NCBI RefSeq assembly: GCF_023824195.1 | Contig: NZ_CP085446.1 | Location: 1 to 64,000 of the forward strand | Length of the DNA: 64,000 bases | Reading direction: 5' to 3' | Source of the DNA: Priestia megaterium | GTDB lineage: Bacteria > Bacillota > Bacilli > Bacillales > Bacillaceae_H | Shown here: piece by piece, positions 44,902-51,863 of the stretch | How the letters are laid out: each line of letters begins with the position of its first letter | Numbering within the stretch: position 1 is the first letter of the stretch | Notes under the pieces: model-generated | Databases searched by the model: none | What the model was told of the DNA's origin: nothing | What the model saw: the letters and a program-made list of their open reading frames with translations, nothing else | Program-made: the position numbers and the translations under genes

Positions 44902-45315
44902 GTGGATTTTAATAGAGTAGATGTAGCTTATAGCTTATTACTTGATAAAAGTGAAAGTAAAATTTTAATGGTACTAAATAGAAATAATTCATGGTCTTTA
45001 CCTGGTGGAGGAGTAGAAAAGGGGGAAACTTTAAAACAAGCAGCAATTCGAGAAACAAAAGAAGAAACAGGCTACGATATTGACATAGATGGTATTGTAA
45101 GTTTGAATGAAGCATTTATTGACGATAATCATGTCTTCTTTGTTGTCTTTAAAGACTGTCTTATACAAGAACCAAGTCAAATCCCCAAAGAAGAAAATAT
45201 TTTAAAAGTAGAATGGATTGATTTAAAAACAGCAGATAATCTAATGCCTTATTACCCTAGTGGTATTAGCAGTTTAATTAATAATTCAAATGCCCAATAT
45301 ATAATTCAAAGATAA
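44902..45315 (+). CDS. NUDIX hydrolase
   Basis: A 137-aa NUDIX protein with a complete box GGGVEKGETLKQAAIRETKEETGYDI (residues 37-62; written GxxxxxExxxxxxxREUxEExGU). It hydrolyses nucleoside diphosphate-linked compounds with Mg2+. GTG start behind AAAGGAGGTTAAAGCA; an upstream ATG has no site. Sole gene between sites 16 and 17. Confidence 0.9.
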   Translation: MDFNRVDVAYSLLLDKSESKILMVLNRNNSWSLPGGGVEKGETLKQAAIRETKEETGYDIDIDGIVSLNEAFIDDNHVFFVVFKDCLIQEPSQIPKEENILKVEWIDLKTADNLMPYYPSGISSLINNSNAQYIIQR

Positions 45316-45342
45316 AACTAAGTGTATATCATATATATCTTT

Positions 45343-45370
45343 AGTTACCATAATCAAAGTTATCGGAATT
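45343..45370 (-). repeat. dif-like site 17 (core CTTTGA)
   Basis: Minus strand: left arm AATTCCGATAA, core CTTTGA, right arm TTATGGTAACT. Adjoining GTGTATATCATATATAT. Confidence 0.65.
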
Positions 45371-45476
45371 GTTTGAAGTGAAAATCTCATATTTTCAAAA
45401 AAATTATAATTCCTCAATTTTCTTTTTGATGTAAATTAACCTGATAATAAAATTTTGAATGTAGTGAGGATATACG

Positions 45477-45711
45477 ATGAAATCAATCATAGCAACAACT
45501 TGTATATCATTTATGATTACAAGCCTTATGACAGCTTGTAGTGAAGAGAAAGAAACTGTTCAAGCAGAACCAAAAAAAAGTTGAAAGCACCCTATCTCCT
45601 ACGGAGAAGCAAGAGATGTTAGAGGTTGAGCAATTAGAAGAGGGAATTATGTCTTATCGACAAAGTGTAAAAGGCGGAGATTATGGTATTTCTGTTTTAC
45701 TTTACAGATAG
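45477..45711 (+). pseudogene. Lipoprotein gene with A8-run frameshift
   Basis: ATG behind GTGAGGATATACG, a lipoprotein signal (MITSLMTAC, Cys21) and EEKETVQAEP, then a run of eight A residues after which TGA follows at 45582. With seven A residues the frame continues VESTLSPTEKQEMLEVEQLEEG to TAG at 45711, about 77 aa. It is either a contingency (phase-variable) surface lipoprotein, a recent mutation, or a sequencing error. Confidence 0.65.
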
Positions 45712-45770
45712 TTCTCTCCCCTTTTATTCAAATACAGCAACCCCCCACCCGTTTGGAGAGGGGGCATGTT

Positions 45771-45959
45771 TTAGCAATTTGATTTATAAACCTTGTCTGC
45801 TCTAACTATACTTATAAACGTTAAAATAATTGCAAGGACAACAAGAACTCCCCAATATCCATTACCTCTAACAGCCAAGACAACTGAGATTATTCCAAGC
45901 AACATTGCTGTTGTTAGACCCAACATCGTTCTGAAGTCTTTCAATACTGCCCAATTCAT
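45771..45959 (-). CDS. Small membrane protein, 62 aa
   Basis: A 62-aa protein with two membrane helices (about 10-30 and 33-52) around a GNGYWG turn. Site AAAGGGGGAGAGAAA. Unknown function. A C-rich/G-rich hairpin at 45740-45770 follows its stop. Confidence 0.7.
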   Translation of the reverse strand: MNWAVLKDFRTMLGLTTAMLLGIISVVLAVRGNGYWGVLVVLAIILTFISIVRADKVYKSNC

Positions 45960-46070
45960 TTTCTCTCCCCCTTTATCTAACTATAGCATTTAACAAACCC
46001 ACTAAGGATAATTTTTCCTCAAAAAGAATAAGACTCAAGTATATCGTATTCATGATAATTAAATTATCTG

Positions 46071-46133
46071 GTAGGAAGGCGAAGTCAGCTCCAGTCCTCT
46101 CACACCACCTAGCATGTGGGTCCGCAATCGGGA
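46071..46133 (-). mobile_element. Class C group II intron 3'-end remnant
   Basis: On the minus strand, GCGGACCCACATGCTAGG, GTGGTGTGAGAGGACTGG and CTTCGCCTTCCTACC appear in order. This matches my memory of the domain V/VI end of class C bacterial introns, which insert after terminators. No reverse-transcriptase frame remains. The neighbouring interval 46134-46495 holds two terminator hairpins (46196-46233 and 46426-46460) and no gene. Confidence 0.5.
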
Positions 46134-46490
46134 TTACTAATTCAAGAACAATTTTCCATTAAAGGGCGCTTTAATTGAATAAGATTCTATGCATAGAAAA
46201 CCCTACTGACTAGGACCAGTAGGGTTCTCTATATGCAATGAAGATGAAAGAAAAGCACGTAATCAAGAGAATGTACTCTCATCTTTATAAGGTAACAAAT
46301 GATTCCTTCATTAGCTGTGAGAAAATTCACAGCTCTAAAGGTTAGAGCATGTTACGATGTATTTAACCTTTCTAACAAAGGACCAGTCTTCCTTTGCTTT
46401 ATGTAAGAACAATCATTCTGTAGTAATCTCTGTTCTTCTATGTTCAGAGATTTTTTTTTGTTTTAAAGCTGTATACATTATTCATTTTTA

Positions 46491-46542
46491 GTTCAGTCGG
46501 GTAAGTTAGGGGCATTACTACCCCTAACTTACCCGACTGAAC
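46491..46542. repeat. Perfect 22-bp inverted repeat at the intron 3' end
   Basis: 46491-46512 pairs exactly with 46521-46542 around an 8-bp loop. It covers the domain VI position of the intron and the first exon bases. No bulged adenosine is seen. Confidence 0.8.
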
Positions 46543-47278
46543 CCTGCGAGTCCCTTTCAAGACACATCGGCTCAAGCCTCCCATTGCAGGTCCATTTGCT
46601 GTCGTATCCTCATCACATACCATAAAGGTAAGTAAAACGTACGCCGACGCTCCAAATATAGGTATACATAACAATACGTTTCTTTCGTCAGAAGATAGCC
46701 ACAACCTTATGTGCCTACGAGAGACCAACGAGAAGTCAGCTCCCTTTCGGGCCTATCATGGGTTTGTCTGTAAGGACGATAGTATCCATCCAGTTATACA
46801 GTTTCCTGCTTTCCTGTTCTCTTTCGAGATAACGGCATTCGCTTTCTCTCGTATCCTTTACCCTCTGTCACATCGTTTGATCTTACGATCTCCCTACTGC
46901 TTATACAGATGACAAAGGGCTTACCAAGTTCCGCATCTTATAGATACGACGAGGTTAGGTGGGCTCTTTACTCCGGGCAAGATACGGGACGCGCCACAGC
47001 AGCATTATGAATCTAATCTGCTTTTCCTCTTGCCAATACCCAAGCAAGTCTGTGCACGATCTTGAGCTAACACTTACGAAGCTTACAAACCTTCACTTTC
47101 GTTCACCATACTCATCTTCCCCTAGCAGTGTTCCGAGTCGTGCACTGACTCTCTGTTTCCGCATTTCCGCATGCAACCCACGAATCCGTTACCAGAAACG
47201 CAGTTTTGGACGGGGATAGTTTTTGCGTCTAAACTAGTGGCGTGAGCCACACTATATAAAAGCGACTTCTTGTCGCAC
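46496..47278 (-). mobile_element. ORF-less group II intron (about 783 nt) inside a dif-like site
   Basis: Minus strand. The 5' end GTGCGACAAGAAGTC is a canonical group II start. Domain I-like CTATCCCCGTCC and CTGGTAACGG follow. A domain V-like hairpin (GAGCCG, TGAAA, GGGTTC) precedes a perfect domain VI-position stem, and the 3' end is CCCGAC. No reverse-transcriptase gene is present; short frames here are not genes. Joining the flanks restores TTATG with TGAACT, the right arm of a dif-like site. Confidence 0.75.
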
Positions 47279-47300
47279 CATAAAACGTATTATCGGTAGA
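47279..47300 (-). repeat. dif-like site 18, split by intron (core TACGTT)
   Basis: Minus strand: left arm TCTACCGATAA, core TACGTT, then TTATG before the intron; the remaining TGAACT lies at 46490-46495 followed by the TGTATAC flank. Same core as site 15. Confidence 0.7.
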
Positions 47301-47306
47301 CATCTC

Positions 47307-47936
47307 CTAATTTGATATAAAGGGTGCTTTATGTATGTAACTTGAGCAAGATACCTGCTCGATCAAAAATTGTGCGATACCCTCAGCAGATATCTTAAAC
47401 CCGGGCATATCAAGTGAATTAACCTTTATTTTTTTTGATTCTTTATGTTCTTTAACAAAAGGCAACCGTACAAGTGTCCAGTCTAATTTGCTTTCTTCAA
47501 GGATTTGTAGCTCTTTTTTCTTATCTAAAATCATCTCAGAATAAAGAATACGAAAAGCAATTGCTCCTAGTTTATTGACGAATGTCTTTTTATCCCCTTT
47601 GATATCTAAAGACCCACCCGTTACACCAATATATCTTTTAATTTCAAGTTCTTTCATAGTGTTGACGATTAAAGTGGTAGTTTCACTATATAAAGGTTTA
47701 GCTCTGTTAGGTTGACCAAATGTATTTATCACTACGTCACATCCATTAATTAGAGAATAAATGGAATCTGCATTTCTAGCGTCTCCTTGAATAAAACTTA
47801 CATTTGGATCTGCAAATGTAAGTTTCTCAGGACTTCTAACTAACAAACGGACTTTATAACCTTTTTGAATTGCTGTTTCGGCTAAATATTTACCTGCTTT
47901 TCCAGTACCTCCAATAATCGCAATTACATTTTTCAT
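47307..47936 (-). CDS. NAD(P)-binding SDR/NmrA-like oxidoreductase
   Basis: A 209-aa atypical short-chain reductase: IAIIGGTGKAGKYLAETA (GxxGxxG), RLLVRSPEKL (NADP-type basic residue), GDARNADSIYSLI and TLVRLPF. Relatives are NmrA or TrxG-type redox-sensing proteins. ATG at 47936 with GTGGAGG upstream. Its stop abuts the intron-split dif-like site. Confidence 0.87.
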   Translation of the reverse strand: MKNVIAIIGGTGKAGKYLAETAIQKGYKVRLLVRSPEKLTFADPNVSFIQGDARNADSIYSLINGCDVVINTFGQPNRAKPLYSETTTLIVNTMKELEIKRYIGVTGGSLDIKGDKKTFVNKLGAIAFRILYSEMILDKKKELQILEESKLDWTLVRLPFVKEHKESKKIKVNSLDMPGFKISAEGIAQFLIEQVSCSSYIHKAPFISN

Positions 47937-48064
47937 ATAAATTAGTTCCTCCACATATTCACTTTTGTTTAATTCTATCATTCTATATCCATAAATAACC
48001 AAAACAACTTATCTTTTGTTATCTTCTAGTCGATATAACCACCATTAATGGAACAGGAACCCAC

Positions 48065-48105
48065 ACACAAAAAGCCTTAAATTTAATAAAATGTAAGGCT
48101 TTCGA
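48065..48105. terminator. Terminator hairpin
   Basis: AAAAGCCTTA pairs with TAAGGCTTT, between the SDR start region and the DoxX remnant. Confidence 0.75.
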
Positions 48106-48128
48106 AATGCAACATAATTTCGGTAGGT

Positions 48129-48478
48129 TTAGGAAAACACATCCGAGTTCCAGAAAATAACTACTATAGATAAGATCAAACAGATTGTTGCAGGAATAAC
48201 AGTTACAATAGATTGATGAGCTCGAAACATATGAGCATGTATGGCCCCATCATGAGAATTATAAATAATATGCCCGATCCTAAAACCAAGTGTTGATTCC
48301 AAATACCGCCGATCATTCCTATTGCTCCAATGAGTTCAATAAGTCCAATTGCAGACATGAACCATAATGGGTATCGATAGTGCCGCCAATGTTCAACTTG
48401 AAACGGTATACGAAAAAGTTTTATAAATCCTCCTATTAAAATAAAGATTGCTAAAATCACTTGCACAAAAGTGATCAT
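48129..48478 (-). pseudogene. DoxX-like membrane protein with 3' frameshift
   Basis: The frame from 48478 encodes three DoxX-type membrane segments (VQVILAIFILIGGFIKL, LIELIGAIGMIGGIW). At a GGGG run it switches to GPYMLICFELINLL and stops at 48203. One base fewer restores the family sequence AIHAHMFRAHQSIVTV and a fourth helix to a stop at 48129. A decayed dif-like fragment (AACATAATTTCGGTAGG, 48111-48127) lies directly beyond. Confidence 0.65.
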
Positions 48479-48611
48479 CTAAGCTTCCTCCTTTTAATGA
48501 TCTTGTTTAGAGATATTTTCAAGTAGGAATGAATGGATATATATTCCTTGTTGTATTTTATCATTAATGATGAATTATTAAATTAAAATTATGTATACCA
48601 TATACAAATTT

Positions 48612-48639
48612 AGTTAACATAATGGATTTTATCGGTAGT
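48612..48639 (-). repeat. dif-like site 19 (core AATCCA)
   Basis: Minus strand: left arm ACTACCGATAA, core AATCCA, right arm TTATGTTAACT. Adjoining palindrome TGTATACCATATACA. Identical core to site 20. Confidence 0.75.
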
Positions 48640-48742
48640 TATGATCTCCTTGTTCAAATATGTATTTTCTGGTAACATCAGGATCGTCAAGAATACTTAT
48701 TTAGAACTCATATAAACTATTAAGCAAGCGAGGCATAACACA

Positions 48743-48997
48743 TTGAGAAAACATTTTGGTAAAATTTCATTTGCTTTTTTAATTTTGACTTTTAGCTTTT
48801 ATTTCATGGTTCCTACAAATAATAATTACTCATCAACAACTATTAACACATGGTTATTGATTGGATTAGCTTTGACATTAATTTTTGCTTTTTTAAGTCC
48901 TAAAAATATATGGAAAAAGATCGTACTAACCGTTATTACAATAGCAATTGTACTATTTTTATTTATTGCTATTGCGTTTGGAATATCAGGTCTATAA
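48743..48997 (+). CDS. Small membrane protein, 84 aa
   Basis: An 84-aa protein with three hydrophobic segments (about 6-24, 36-52, 58-80). TTG start with GCGAGGCATAACACA upstream. Not recognised. It is the only gene in the 370-bp unit between sites 19 and 20, which share one core. Confidence 0.65.
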   Translation: MRKHFGKISFAFLILTFSFYFMVPTNNNYSSTTINTWLLIGLALTLIFAFLSPKNIWKKIVLTVITIAIVLFLFIAIAFGISGL

Positions 48998-49010
48998 AGA
49001 ATACAGCTGT

Positions 49011-49038
49011 AATTTACATAATGGATTTTTTCGGAACC
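49011..49038 (-). repeat. dif-like site 20 (core AATCCA)
   Basis: Minus strand: left arm GGTTCCGAAAA, core AATCCA, right arm TTATGTAAATT. Followed by a strong terminator stem (AAAAGCAGGCTTAAGCCTGC, 49045-49072). Confidence 0.65.
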
Positions 49039-49166
49039 CCCCATTAAAAAAGCAGGCTTAAGCCTGCTTTTTCCTATTGATTTGCATGAGTTCTTGTTTA
49101 ATTGAACATTCTATTTAAGAAACCTTTCAATACTCATTTCAATACATAAAGGTGGATTTAATATAC

Positions 49167-49277
49167 ATGAATCGTAAATTACGTAAGGCCTTTATTTCGT
49201 ATTTCATTGTTTCGATCGTTCCCTTTGCTGTTATATTTTTCACCGATTATTTAGTTCGAATAACTAGTAGAAAGTAA
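49167..49277 (+). CDS. Small membrane peptide, 36 aa
   Basis: MNRKLRKAFISYFIV, then a hydrophobic helix (SIVPFAVIFF) and TDYLVRITSRK. Basic N-terminus, single membrane helix. AAAGGTGGATTTAATATAC precedes ATG, a little long in spacing. Unknown function. Confidence 0.5.
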   Translation: MNRKLRKAFISYFIVSIVPFAVIFFTDYLVRITSRK

Positions 49278-49305
49278 TTTATATTCTTGTGGCATAATAA
49301 ATAGT

Positions 49306-49457
49306 ATTTTGAGCAAACTACTCAAGATGTCGCCAAACATTGACTCGTGTAACTAACTATGCAACAGAAAAAACTACCCTAGCAGACAGGTAGTTTTTTC
49401 TTTTTAAGCTGTATATGGTATACAAGGTTAGTTAACATAATGTCTCTTTCCGGTACA
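49306..49457. repeat. About 155-bp structured repeat R3
   Basis: Starts TTTTGAGCAAACTACTCAAG, holds the terminator AAAACTACC/GGTAGTTTTTT, the palindrome TGTATATGGTATACA and dif-like site 21. Confidence 0.6.
49430..49457 (-). repeat. dif-like site 21 (core GAGACA)
   Basis: Minus strand: left arm TGTACCGGAAA, core GAGACA, right arm TTATGTTAACT. Last clear copy; none is seen between here and 64 kb apart from a poor candidate at 53150. Confidence 0.7.
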
Positions 49458-50006
49458 CATCACAAAAAAGAACCCTTGTGGGAGTAAGGGTTTAAAAGAG
49501 ATTACTATTATGAATTATGCACCTTTTTATACATCGTTGAGAATTCAACGTTGCTTCAGTAGGCGAGAATGAAATTGATGTATAAAAAGTGCACCTTTTA
49601 TACATATGCTTACAATGGAAAAGATAGTATTTATAGCAAAAATTCACTATGATTTATTGTGAAATAAATTCCATATTAACTTTCCCTTATAAGCTACCTC
49701 TCCTGACGACCCGAGGTAGTTTTCTATTTGTTCTTTCTAAGACATACTTTTTAAAATATATATTTGTATAGCCATTATCTTTGAACAGACGTAGGGAATT
49801 GTGAGAAGATATATATAATAAAGACAAAAAACACATCTCTTAGAGATGTGTTTTTTGTTTCAATTTTCACTTTATAACTCAATGCATAAAGTAAGCAAAT
49901 TGATAACCATTGAGTACATACTAGCATAATGAAAAAGCAGTGGCAAATCGTAGATGGCAGCTTTTTATTTAAAAAAATTATTAGAAAGGCTTTCTTCCAA
50001 CCCTTC
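49458..50006. other. Intergenic region with hairpins
   Basis: No gene. It holds a 17-18 bp inverted repeat (49518-49535 with 49577-49593, TGCACC-TTTTTATACATC type) around 41 bp, a terminator-like stem at 49692-49725 (CTACCTC/GAGGTAG) and another at 49827-49858 (AAAACACATCTCT/AGAGATGTGTTTT). Confidence 0.5.
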
Positions 50007-50966
50007 CTACTTATTGATATTAAACCAGCCTTTTCGTTTAAACCAAAGAATCATACCGATTGTCATTAAAGCCATAATTCCTAAAACGATATAATATCCG
50101 TAGTGCCAGTGAAGTTCAGGCATATGATCAAAGTTCATCCCATATAACCCTACGACAAATGTAAGGGGAATGAAAATCGAGGAGATAATCGTTAATGTCA
50201 TCATAATAGAGTTCATCCGATTGGCGTTAAGTGAAAGATAATTATCCCTCATATCTGATGTCATATCTCGATTGGCTTCCACCATGCTTGTTAATTTTAT
50301 CAAGTGGTCATAGATGTCGTTGAAATAGGCTTTCTGATCCGCAGGTATATGTAAACGTTCAGAATTAATAATTCGATATAGCAAATCACGCATAGGAAGA
50401 ATGGTCTTTCTCAGCTTTAATAAATCACTTCGGATATCAAAAACATCATTCATTAGTAAAGCAATTGATTTTTTGGCATCTCTGCTTTCAATTTCATTTA
50501 ATTTATCCTCAATTTCATACACAATTGGGAAGTAATCATCCACTAATTGGTCCAGAACCGCATAAGCAATATAGGACACTCCTTTATTAAATCCACTAGG
50601 ATGCTGTAAAAGGCGTTGTCGTACTGTTTCAATACTGAGTACTGGTTTAAAGTGAAAGGTCACTAAATAATTTTCTCCAATAAATAAATCTACTTCTTCA
50701 ACATCTAACGTGTTGCTATTTAAATAATGCAGAACTAAAAAGCTGTAACCCTCATAATAATCAAGTTTAGGACGTTGTAATAAATGAAGACAATCTTCGA
50801 TAGCTAAAGGGTGAAAGTGAAAAAACGTCTCTAACACTTTTGCTTCCTCTTCAGATGGAGAGGCAAGATCTACCCAGAACCACTTAATTGAAGGGTCAGA
50901 TAAGTGATCAAGGGATACATCTTCTTTGACGTGTAAGTCTTGTGTGATAGCTATTGTTCGAATCAT
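50007..50966 (-). CDS. CorA-family magnesium/divalent cation channel
   Basis: A 319-aa CorA protein: large N-terminal cytoplasmic domain with long helices, then two C-terminal membrane helices with the selectivity motif YGMNFDHMPE between them (about residues 275-284) and a basic KRKGWFNINK tail. Forms a homopentameric Mg2+ channel in the cell membrane. GGAGGAGCAGCAGT precedes ATG. No M-box riboswitch seen upstream. Confidence 0.94.
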   Translation of the reverse strand: MIRTIAITQDLHVKEDVSLDHLSDPSIKWFWVDLASPSEEEAKVLETFFHFHPLAIEDCLHLLQRPKLDYYEGYSFLVLHYLNSNTLDVEEVDLFIGENYLVTFHFKPVLSIETVRQRLLQHPSGFNKGVSYIAYAVLDQLVDDYFPIVYEIEDKLNEIESRDAKKSIALLMNDVFDIRSDLLKLRKTILPMRDLLYRIINSERLHIPADQKAYFNDIYDHLIKLTSMVEANRDMTSDMRDNYLSLNANRMNSIMMTLTIISSIFIPLTFVVGLYGMNFDHMPELHWHYGYYIVLGIMALMTIGMILWFKRKGWFNINK

Positions 50967-51012
50967 ACTGCTGCTCCTCCATGTGATTAATGATTCTCTA
51001 TTGTATAGTATG

Positions 51013-51210
51013 TTACATAAAATAAACGATTAATCCGACTACTAACAAGGCAATAAAATCTTTCTGATATTTTCTTCTTTTTTCTTCACTTGTATCTTTA
51101 TTTTTCCTAAAATATTTATCTATAAAAATAATAAAACAAAGGAGGAGGAAACTAAGGATGATATCCAGTATTAAGAAATGAAAGAAATTATCTGTAGTAG
51201 TCAATGACAT
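51013..51210 (-). CDS. Small membrane protein, 65 aa
   Basis: A 65-aa protein with two membrane helices (12-32 and 50-65) separated by a very basic loop KYFRKNKDTSEEKRRKYQ. AAGGAGAATTACT before ATG. Unknown function. It lies 47 bp upstream of the CorA gene and may be cotranscribed. The 51211-51563 gap has no gene beyond an 18-codon TTG frame at 51459 that I do not support. Confidence 0.65.
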   Translation of the reverse strand: MSLTTTDNFFHFLILDIILSFLLLCFIIFIDKYFRKNKDTSEEKRRKYQKDFIALLVVGLIVYFM

Positions 51211-51563
51211 AGTAATTCTCCTTATTTCTCACCTTTAAGCGAGGGGATAATAAAATGAGTCTCTCTTCATATGTTAATCAGGTACAAAAAGTACTAAAGT
51301 CAATTTAGCTTTATAATAACGTATAGGATAAAAAAAGGATTCATTTTTTATTGTTTTCTTTATCCTAATGTCTATAATTAAAACATACAAAACAACTTAT
51401 TATATATAAAAGTATTCTATATGCCCTAATTTTTTGGAAGAAAGAGGATTATTAATCTTGAAAACAGGTATAGTCCAAGAAGAATATAAGCCAATAAGTT
51501 GGGACAGAAAGTAAATAATAAAACGTAACTATATAAGAAAAGAAATGGTAGTAGGAGATCTTT

Positions 51564-51821
51564 ATGAAATACGCACAAATTTTCACTGAAAATCGAATTC
51601 GAAATGCAACGTTGATTGTATTGCTTATTTGTATGAGTATAGCTTGGCTGTTTGATAGCGATTACTGGTACAATATAGCTGTTCTGATTGTTTCAGTATC
51701 TTTTATCTTGCATGGTGTAAATGATTATATCGTAGGAAAGAACAAAGCGAGAGGAACTGTTATTATACTATTGAGTGTTCTTTTTACTCTATATAATTTA
51801 CTAAGAGTCTTTTTTTTATGA
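51564..51821 (+). CDS. Membrane protein, 85 aa
   Basis: An 85-aa protein with three hydrophobic segments (15-30, 36-52, 62-84) and a central HGVNDYIVGKNKARG loop. TAGGAGATCTTT before ATG. Not recognised. It sits 42 bp upstream of the FtsW/RodA gene in the same direction, probably one transcript. Confidence 0.7.
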   Translation: MKYAQIFTENRIRNATLIVLLICMSIAWLFDSDYWYNIAVLIVSVSFILHGVNDYIVGKNKARGTVIILLSVLFTLYNLLRVFFL

Positions 51822-51863
51822 TAAAAATAAGATTCTTACACTTGCAAGGAACGAGGAGTTTTT

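Noticed and set aside
46709..47219. Open frames of 60-90 codons in the 46.7-47.2 kb block
   Set aside because: They lie in structured group II intron RNA on the opposite strand and resemble no protein family.
51459..51515. 18-codon TTG frame (KTGIVQEEYKPISWDRK)
   Set aside because: Too short, weak ribosome site, no other support.
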